Shown piece after piece: positions 43,014 to 46,653 of a stretch of DNA of 46,653 bases; positions within the stretch are counted from its first letter, which is position 1, and every line of letters starts with the position of its first letter. Both the position numbers and the translations under genes were made by a program. The stretch covers positions 1-46,653 of the forward strand of contig CADBDE010000009.1 of the NCBI GenBank assembly GCA_902793375.1, given 5' to 3'. The notes below the pieces were generated by a model that saw only the letters and a program-made list of their open reading frames with translations, ran no database searches and was not told where the DNA came from. Source of the DNA: an uncultured Erysipelotrichaceae bacterium (GTDB lineage: Bacteria; Bacillota_I; Bacilli_A; RF39; UBA660).

Positions 43014-43037
43014 AATTAATTTGTATACAAATTAATT
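43014..43037. promoter_or_regulatory. 24-bp perfect palindrome, probable OhrR-like operator
   Basis: Perfect dyad with the core TTAATTTGTATACAAATTAA and two more paired bases on each side. It overlaps the -10 box (43035-43040) and the transcription start of the redox operon. Size and A/T-rich, TTGTATACAA-centred symmetry fit MarR/OhrR operators. The likely ligand is the OhrR-like protein encoded in the same operon. Confidence 0.8.
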
Positions 43038-43063
43038 GTACTATAATTATCTTGCTTTTGCAA
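43035..43063 (-). promoter_or_regulatory. Promoter of the redox operon
   Basis: The minus strand has TTGCAA (43058-43063), a 17-base spacer and TACAAT (43035-43040). The palindromic operator covers part of the -10 box. Confidence 0.75.
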
Positions 43064-43073
43064 GTGTAAAATA

Positions 43074-43100
43074 AAATAGATGAATATATTTCATCTATTT
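43074..43100 (-). terminator. Terminator of the flavodoxin pseudogene operon
   Basis: Hairpin AAATAGATGAA / TTCATCTATTT on the minus strand, eight bases after the flavodoxin stop, followed by TATTTTA. It separates the acetyltransferase unit from the redox operon. Confidence 0.8.
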
Positions 43101-43107
43101 TATTAAT

Positions 43108-43602
43108 TTAAATCCAAGATTCTATTAATGATTTAGATTCTTTTGCAAGAGAACCTTTTATTGGTAATGCATTATCTAAAACATTAGCACCTTTACATAC
43201 TCTTTTAATGTCGTTTACAACATTACCAAGACCAGTTCCTTCATGTGTAGTAATAATTCTAATAGTTTTACCACTAAAGTCAATTTCTTTCAATGCTGTT
43301 TCTAATTCTGGAGCATATGTTCCCCAATAAATTGGAGTCATTATATAAATAACTTCATATTGTGAAATATCATTTATTGATTCTTTAATTGGAGCATTTC
43401 CTATTCTATCTTTTGCTTCCTCAATACATGTTTGATAATCTTTTGCATATGGAATTAAAGGCTCTACTTTAAATATATCAGCATTTGTTAATTCTTTTTA
43501 AAACTCTGCTACAATCTCAGTATTACCTTTATCTATGTATCCTACTGCATAGTTTTCATCTGCCCTACTATAATAAATTATTAAACTCTTTTTATCTTTC
43601 AT
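43108..43602 (-). pseudogene. Flavodoxin-like gene with one in-frame stop
   Basis: From an ATG at 43602 the frame reads a flavodoxin-type start (KKSLIIYYSRADENYAVG, then DKGNTEIVAEF) and meets TAA at 43498-43500, codon 35. The same frame goes on without a shift through ELTNADIFKVEPLIPYAKD, VIYIMTPIYWGTYAPELETAL and FSGKTIRIITTHEGTGLGN to a normal end. One point change explains it. The full reading would be 163 residues plus the stop. A start inside the second half is unlikely to give a useful protein because the FMN phosphate loop lies before the stop. A sequencing error is the main alternative. Confidence 0.85.
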
Positions 43603-43616
43603 ATTAACTTAAACTC

Positions 43617-44102
43617 CTAAAATATCTTTTTTATCATTGTTTCCATTCTTGTATGATAATTGTTTTTATTATAAAATTTCTTTCCTATTTCATTATAACC
43701 AAATACATCTACTATAACATATTCACAACCAACTAATTTAAAATATTCTTCTAATTTATTTATTAGCTCTTGACCTACTCCATTACTTCTAATTCTTTTA
43801 GTAACAATTAATTCAGTTATTTCACCCCTTTTTGGGCATTTATAATCCAAATAATCATATTCGTCATATGGAAATATGCATCCCATAATTAAGCCAATTG
43901 CTTTATTATTTTCTACTGCCAAATAACATTTACCGTTGTTCTTATTAACTTCTTCTAAATCTAAAACTGCCATTTTTTCTCTATATTCAGGATGAACTTG
44001 ATCCAAATGATCTTTATCTATTGATACAATATACTCTTCAAGTTCAACTAATAAGTCTTTAACATCTTCTAAATATTTATCAGAATATTCTATTATATTC
44101 AT
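43617..44102 (-). CDS. GNAT-family N-acetyltransferase
   Basis: A 161-residue acetyltransferase. The core has KCYLAVENNKAIGLIMG (motif C/D), then ITELIVTKRIRSNGVGQELINKL (acetyl-CoA motif A; R-x-x-G-V-G) and VDVFGYNEIGKKFYNKNNY (motif B). The acceptor cannot be told. It follows the TfoX gene after three bases and has AAGGAAG before the ATG. Confidence 0.85.
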   Translation of the reverse strand: MNIIEYSDKYLEDVKDLLVELEEYIVSIDKDHLDQVHPEYREKMAVLDLEEVNKNNGKCYLAVENNKAIGLIMGCIFPYDEYDYLDYKCPKRGEITELIVTKRIRSNGVGQELINKLEEYFKLVGCEYVIVDVFGYNEIGKKFYNKNNYHTRMETMIKKIF

Positions 44103-44105
44103 ATT

Positions 44106-44411
44106 TTAAACTTCCTTTATTTTTTTTAATTCATTACAAGTATCCAAAACAATGTCTCTTAACATTTCTTGATTTTCTATATCGTCTACTAAGTACATTG
44201 ATTTAGCTCCATCATAAGGAATAGATTCTTGCATATTATATTTTTTATTACTACTTACTTTTTTTACTAGTAATCTATCATCATATATTCCACCAAATAG
44301 TACTCCATCATAACAAAGTAAGTATTCTCCCATCATAGATTTACAAATTATACTATCCAACAAACTTAATTGTTCTAAAACAAAATCTTTATAATTTTTT
44401 GTTGTAGCCAA
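44106..44411 (-). CDS. TfoX N-terminal domain protein
   Basis: A 101-residue protein of the TfoX-N type with SMMGEYLLCYDGVLFGGIYDD, then RLLVKK. The start is TTG at 44411; GAGGTGATAAA just before it fixes this rare start and no ATG lies near. TfoX proteins regulate competence in Gammaproteobacteria, but stand-alone domains in Firmicutes have no settled role. It is coupled to acetyltransferase genes on both sides. Confidence 0.88.
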   Translation of the reverse strand: MATTKNYKDFVLEQLSLLDSIICKSMMGEYLLCYDGVLFGGIYDDRLLVKKVSSNKKYNMQESIPYDGAKSMYLVDDIENQEMLRDIVLDTCNELKKIKEV

Positions 44412-44425
44412 TTTATCACCTCTAC

Positions 44426-45169
44426 CTATTTTAATAATTTTTCAAATGAATTAGCATTTAATATTGTATTTGAAATAAATTTTCCTTTATAAAAGTTTGC
44501 CCAGTTATTGAATACACATGGTGCATTTTTTGCTTTCTCTAATGAGTCTATTTTTATAAAATTTAATTTAATACCTTTATCTTTAGCATATTCAGATAAC
44601 TCTTTAACTTCATATTCTACATATGGGCATTCATTAGAATAATAAATAGTAAAATCTTGAGCATCAATTTCCATTTTTCTAGCTTTATCATTAAACATTG
44701 GTATTTCTCTATCATCAAAAGAAAGTGCCATTAATTCATAATCATTAATTGTATCAATTACTTTAAATCCATAATGTTCAAAGAATTTCTTATCTCCAAT
44801 AAATGGTTTTTTCTTTTGAGTTACTATTGTACAAACACCACTCATTTTTTTCGTTTTAGCATCTTCTATAGCATATTCTAATAATTCTTTACCAATTCCT
44901 TTTCCTTTAAAACTACCTGCTACCCATAAGCAATAAATATACATGTAGTTTTTACCACATATTGGAACCCAAGCTGTTTCTATTGGTTCATATTCAATAA
45001 AGATTTTTCCTCTTGCATTTAGTTTTCTAAATACATGTCCATCCTTTAATTTACTTTTAATCCATTCTTTCTTTTTATCAACACCATCTTGATGTTTAGG
45101 ATCCCCAATTGCACAACAAATATGCTCCTCATCAATATTCTTTTCATCCAAATTAATATATTCATTCAT
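44426..45169 (-). CDS. yoaP: GNAT acetyltransferase with YoaP domain
   Basis: A 247-residue two-domain protein. Residues about 55-150 are a GNAT fold (YIYCLWVAGSFKGKGIGKELLEYA, the acetyl-CoA site, then GDKKFFEHYGF). The C-terminal part (about 165-247) is a YoaP-type, thioredoxin-like domain with IYYSNECPYVEYEVKEL and APCVFNNWANFY. GAGGTATAAG precedes the ATG. First gene of a four-gene unit. Substrate unknown. Confidence 0.88.
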   Translation of the reverse strand: MNEYINLDEKNIDEEHICCAIGDPKHQDGVDKKKEWIKSKLKDGHVFRKLNARGKIFIEYEPIETAWVPICGKNYMYIYCLWVAGSFKGKGIGKELLEYAIEDAKTKKMSGVCTIVTQKKKPFIGDKKFFEHYGFKVIDTINDYELMALSFDDREIPMFNDKARKMEIDAQDFTIYYSNECPYVEYEVKELSEYAKDKGIKLNFIKIDSLEKAKNAPCVFNNWANFYKGKFISNTILNANSFEKLLK

Positions 45170-45476
45170 AACTTATACCTCACATTTATTATATCATTTA
45201 AATTATCTTTCTTCTATATATCATCTTGATAAGTATGTACTGTTATAATCGTATAACTATATGAGTTAATAGTAATCTTCATATTATCAATTTCACAATA
45301 CCAATTCTTTATTCATATTATATCAACTCCTATAATCATTATATCAAAATGATTTTTAAGCTATCTAATTTTAAGCCATTAATAAGGCATACTTTTAATA
45401 ATGCTACTTATATTTGTGATTAGAGTTAATATCTTATATTTTTGAGAATAACCTACAACTCTATCAAATTAAATAT
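45170..45476. other. Intergenic region without a clear gene
   Basis: About 300 bases of A/T-rich DNA. The stretch 45310-45350 repeats, with small changes, the leader of the methyltransferase gene (46272-46309): the ribosome binding region and the start AATATG. The frame that follows here stops after seven codons, so a decayed copy of a methyltransferase-type gene start is the best reading. A later 22-codon frame exists but has no good ribosome binding site. Confidence 0.5.
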
Positions 45477-46277
45477 TTATTTTTCTACAATTGATAAGAT
45501 ATGTCCACTGTATCCAATTAAGTCCTCCCTTTCACATATAGATAAATGATACTTTATGTATATTTTATATTCTTCATCTGTCATTTCATCAATAGTATTT
45601 CTAATGGCCCTTCCAATACCATCTGTAGCAACATAATGAAGTTGTTTTAGATTAAATGAACTTATCATTTTTTTAACTTCACTAAAATATCTCATATTGA
45701 ATATTAAATTTTCATCATTATTTGGTGTGAACTCTTCTGATACCTGTTTTTCATCTCCAAAATTTTCATAAATATTTTTCGACTGAAATCCCCATGTTAA
45801 CATGGTTAAATCAAATAATATAAATGCAAAATATATTTTTCCTCCTGGCTTAGTAACTCTTATTGCCTCATCAATGGCCTTTTTCGTTTCTTCTGGTTTA
45901 AACAAATGATAAAGTGGTCCTAACGAAAGAGTCACATCAAAAGTATTATCATTGTACATAGACAAATCCAATGCATTCCCTTGTATTGCATTTATATTCA
46001 TATCTAATGTTATTTTTGATTTCATTACATCAACATTTGTTTGAACCAATTCTACTGCATCTACTTGAAACCCTTTCTTTGCATAATATAATGAATAAGC
46101 ACCAGTGCCAGCACCAATCTCTAATATTCTATCACCTGGTTTCAAATATTTATCTACATAAGTTGTAGTAGTAATAAATTCAACATAATGCATTTTATCT
46201 CTTGTAAGCCTATTATCTTCAACATAGCAATCTTTATAGTATGTATTTATAATATTATCTAAATCTCTATCATTCAT
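45477..46277 (-). CDS. Class I SAM-dependent methyltransferase
   Basis: A 266-residue methyltransferase with motif I ILEIGAGTGAYSLYYA, VDAVELVQTN (motif II, Glu binds the ribose), GNALDLSMYNDNTFDVTLSLGPLYHL and AIRVTKPGGKIYFAF. The acceptor is not evident; the type is common in Firmicutes as a stand-alone enzyme. AGGAG eight bases before the ATG at 46277 decides the start, 20 codons inside the longest frame. Confidence 0.92.
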   Translation of the reverse strand: MNDRDLDNIINTYYKDCYVEDNRLTRDKMHYVEFITTTTYVDKYLKPGDRILEIGAGTGAYSLYYAKKGFQVDAVELVQTNVDVMKSKITLDMNINAIQGNALDLSMYNDNTFDVTLSLGPLYHLFKPEETKKAIDEAIRVTKPGGKIYFAFILFDLTMLTWGFQSKNIYENFGDEKQVSEEFTPNNDENLIFNMRYFSEVKKMISSFNLKQLHYVATDGIGRAIRNTIDEMTDEEYKIYIKYHLSICEREDLIGYSGHILSIVEK

Positions 46278-46393
46278 ATTATCAACTCCTATATTAAATA
46301 TATCAAAATAAAAGCTTTTATTGGCCTTTTTAATCACTTTTTTAGGGTATCTAGAAGGTATCTAATTCTCGTTTTTTCACTTTTCTTCACTCG

Positions 46394-46510
46394 TCAATCT
46401 TCTAAACCCCTTGATTTCACATACTTTCCGCAGCACTGCTTATATTTGCGACCAGAACCACATGGTAAAATATTAAAGCAACCAGGTAATTTTTTCCTTT
46501 TAAATTGGTA
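46394..46510 (-). pseudogene. SEC-C zinc motif remnant
   Basis: On the minus strand a short frame without a start codon reads LPGCFNILPCGSGRKYKQCC and then GKYVKSRGLED before a TGA at 46394-46396. CGSGRKYKQCCG is the C-terminal zinc motif found on SecA and SEC-C proteins. An upstream stop closes the frame after about 35 codons, so only the tail of such a gene remains. The rest of the window end (46511-46653) shows no gene. Confidence 0.65.
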
Positions 46511-46653
46511 TTTTTTATTTTAAATTTATAATTTTTTATTCGATTATTGTAAGTTTTTTTCGTAGAACTTATCTAATAACTTATCTAAAAAAATCCAATT
46601 AAATAAATCAAAATATTGCGAACTATTTATTATCACTAATCATTTTCTTTTTA

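Noticed and set aside
43342-43602. Frameshift as the cause of the flavodoxin break
   Set aside because: Reading through from the ATG at 43602 keeps one frame on both sides of the TAA, so it is a substitution rather than an insertion or deletion.
45200-45300. 22-codon frame starting MKITINSYSYTI on the minus strand
   Set aside because: No convincing ribosome binding site or promoter; it lies in a region with a decayed gene start.

Overview
The window reads as chromosomal DNA of a very AT-rich, gut-type Firmicute of class Bacilli. The 16S end, BoxA-like rRNA leader, T-box, AGGAGG-type ribosome binding sites and TTGACA-17-TATAAT promoters all fit that. The standard code is used: UGA terminates and UGG encodes Trp. 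The RF39/Mollicutes-like end of Bacilli is my guess from the 16S and gene content; I could not search for it. Almost everything is on the minus strand, so the text below follows transcription from right to left. Only one convincing gene is on the plus strand.

Right end (about 37.6-46.6 kb): a SEC-C remnant, a SAM methyltransferase, and a small operon of yoaP-like acetyltransferase, TfoX-N protein, GNAT acetyltransferase and a flavodoxin broken by one in-frame stop. Next is a redox operon (thioredoxin-dependent-type glutathione peroxidase, OhrR-like MarR regulator, trxA, trxB) with a 24-bp perfect palindrome on its promoter. It is followed by a PPi-type phosphofructokinase, a LigB/AMMECR1 fusion, a possible 18-residue peptide gene and a small membrane protein. 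A membrane-bound XRE regulator follows.

Centre (about 15-37 kb): a surface-fibre locus of roughly 22 kb, the most interesting part of the window. It has at least six TasA/camelysin-like secreted proteins (one fused to a peptidase) and three SipW-type (ER-type) signal peptidase homologues. One of these homologues is fused to a TasA-like domain and one has lost its catalytic His. It also has a membrane-anchored McrB/MoxR-like AAA+ ATPase with a DUF2357-like partner that shows no nuclease motif, and a 2674-residue protein with dozens of (Y/F)GG(G/S/N)N solenoid repeats. The locus splits into a four-gene unit (36.8 to 33.4 kb, with an extra promoter inside it), a six-gene unit (33.3 to 27.3 kb), one plus-strand gene (26.7-27.3 kb) and a five-gene unit (26.6 to 15.1 kb). 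I infer that the signal peptidases release the fibre subunits and that the giant protein is displayed with them. The role of the ATPase is unknown.

Left part (0-15 kb): a TPR-like protein, metG under a Met-specifying T-box, a YugP-type zinc peptidase, and two paralogous membrane-anchored Ig-like-repeat surface proteins. Then comes a cysS operon carrying a degenerate YugP paralogue, a membrane/GT4 glycosyltransferase fusion, two GT2 glycosyltransferases and a YgaC-type nucleotide phosphatase. The window ends in the 5' part of a 16S rRNA gene, preceded by three tandem promoters.
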